Source of the DNA: DAOPMC01 sp035392025
GTDB lineage: Bacteria > Bacillota_I > Bacilli_A > RF39 > UBA660
NCBI GenBank assembly: GCA_035392025.1
Contig: DAOPMC010000028.1
Span: 1 to 13,081, forward strand
Length of the DNA stretch: 13,081 nt
Reading direction: 5' to 3'
The notes below the pieces were generated by a model. That model had not been told where the DNA came from. It saw only the letters and a list, made by a program, of their open reading frames with translations, and did not search any database. A program made the position numbers and the translations under genes. Below are positions 12,949 to 13,081 of this stretch, piece after piece. Position 1 is the first letter of the stretch. Every line of letters begins with the position of its first letter.

Positions 12949-12970
12949 AAGTCTATCATCCTCAATTTTA

Positions 12971-12979
12971 ATTGTACCA
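12971..12979 (-). promoter_or_regulatory. Extended -10 promoter of the truncated membrane-protein gene
   Basis: The minus strand reads TGGTACAAT, an extended -10 with one mismatch to TATAAT. The predicted start near 12964 is again at the first base of the ribosome binding site GAGGATGA (12964-12957). No good -35 is seen. Confidence 0.5.
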
Positions 12980-13081
12980 CAATGTAGTCAAAAATAACCA
13001 TACGATTTTATTGTTTTATTTCTAAAACGTTAGTTTTTATTTGGAATTCCGTTTTAATGTAGAAAACTGAAATAAGTGTGG

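Noticed and set aside
13020..13081. AAAACG and CGTTTT around GGAATTCC at the right edge as a terminator or operator
   Set aside because: The complementary arms are 6 bp with a loop of about 20 nt and no T-tract. This is expected by chance in AT-rich sequence.

Overview
The window is strongly AT-rich (by eye, not computed) and looks like a small-genome Gram-positive bacterium of the Bacilli, probably a gut lineage near the Mollicutes such as RF39-type Bacilli. The reasons are the protein families, the AGGTGA-type ribosome binding sites, and a local gene set that recalls the Bacillus subtilis yut/yun region. Tryptophan is encoded by TGG, and TGA ends a recognisable gene (yutD), so the standard bacterial code applies and a Mycoplasma/Spiroplasma code is unlikely. 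The placement is inference; no rRNA or marker gene is present.

Layout. 1-736: a divergent pair, an S1-domain RNA-binding protein (CvfD/YugI type, minus) and a NifU-type Fe-S scaffold (plus). 739-5758, all minus: a YutH/CotS-like kinase-fold protein; an operon of a DUF1292 protein and a Pro/Glu-rich coiled-coil protein; YutD translationally coupled to a transglutaminase-like protein; the sporulation protein YunB; and an acidic tail-anchored protein. 5857-6051 (plus): a single-cluster ferredoxin, convergent with rluB (minus) across a shared bidirectional terminator. YutH, YutD, YunB and a DacB-RluB type pair together suggest a spore-former or a descendant of one.

6801-12948 (minus) is the unusual part. 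Upstream of rluB lies a D-alanyl-D-alanine carboxypeptidase gene that has lost its 5' half. At the break it abuts the 3' part of a large serine recombinase. That recombinase has no catalytic domain and is fused in frame to the N-terminus of an unrelated three-helix membrane protein. Upstream are a Gly/Ser-tailed DUF2207 membrane protein and LemA in one operon, a lipoprotein without a ribosome binding site, and a truncated membrane protein whose frame runs into the lipoprotein. An imperfect 13-bp direct repeat lies at both outer junctions (7526-7538 and 12702-12714). I read this block as a rearranged or decayed integration site of a serine-recombinase element. A chimeric assembly is a real alternative.

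Regulatory architecture is compact. Several -10 boxes sit so close to the ribosome binding site that mRNA leaders would be only about 10-25 nt. At three gene ends the stop codon lies in the loop of the transcription terminator. No tRNA, rRNA, riboswitch or CRISPR array was seen, and there is no gene-free stretch over 300 bases.
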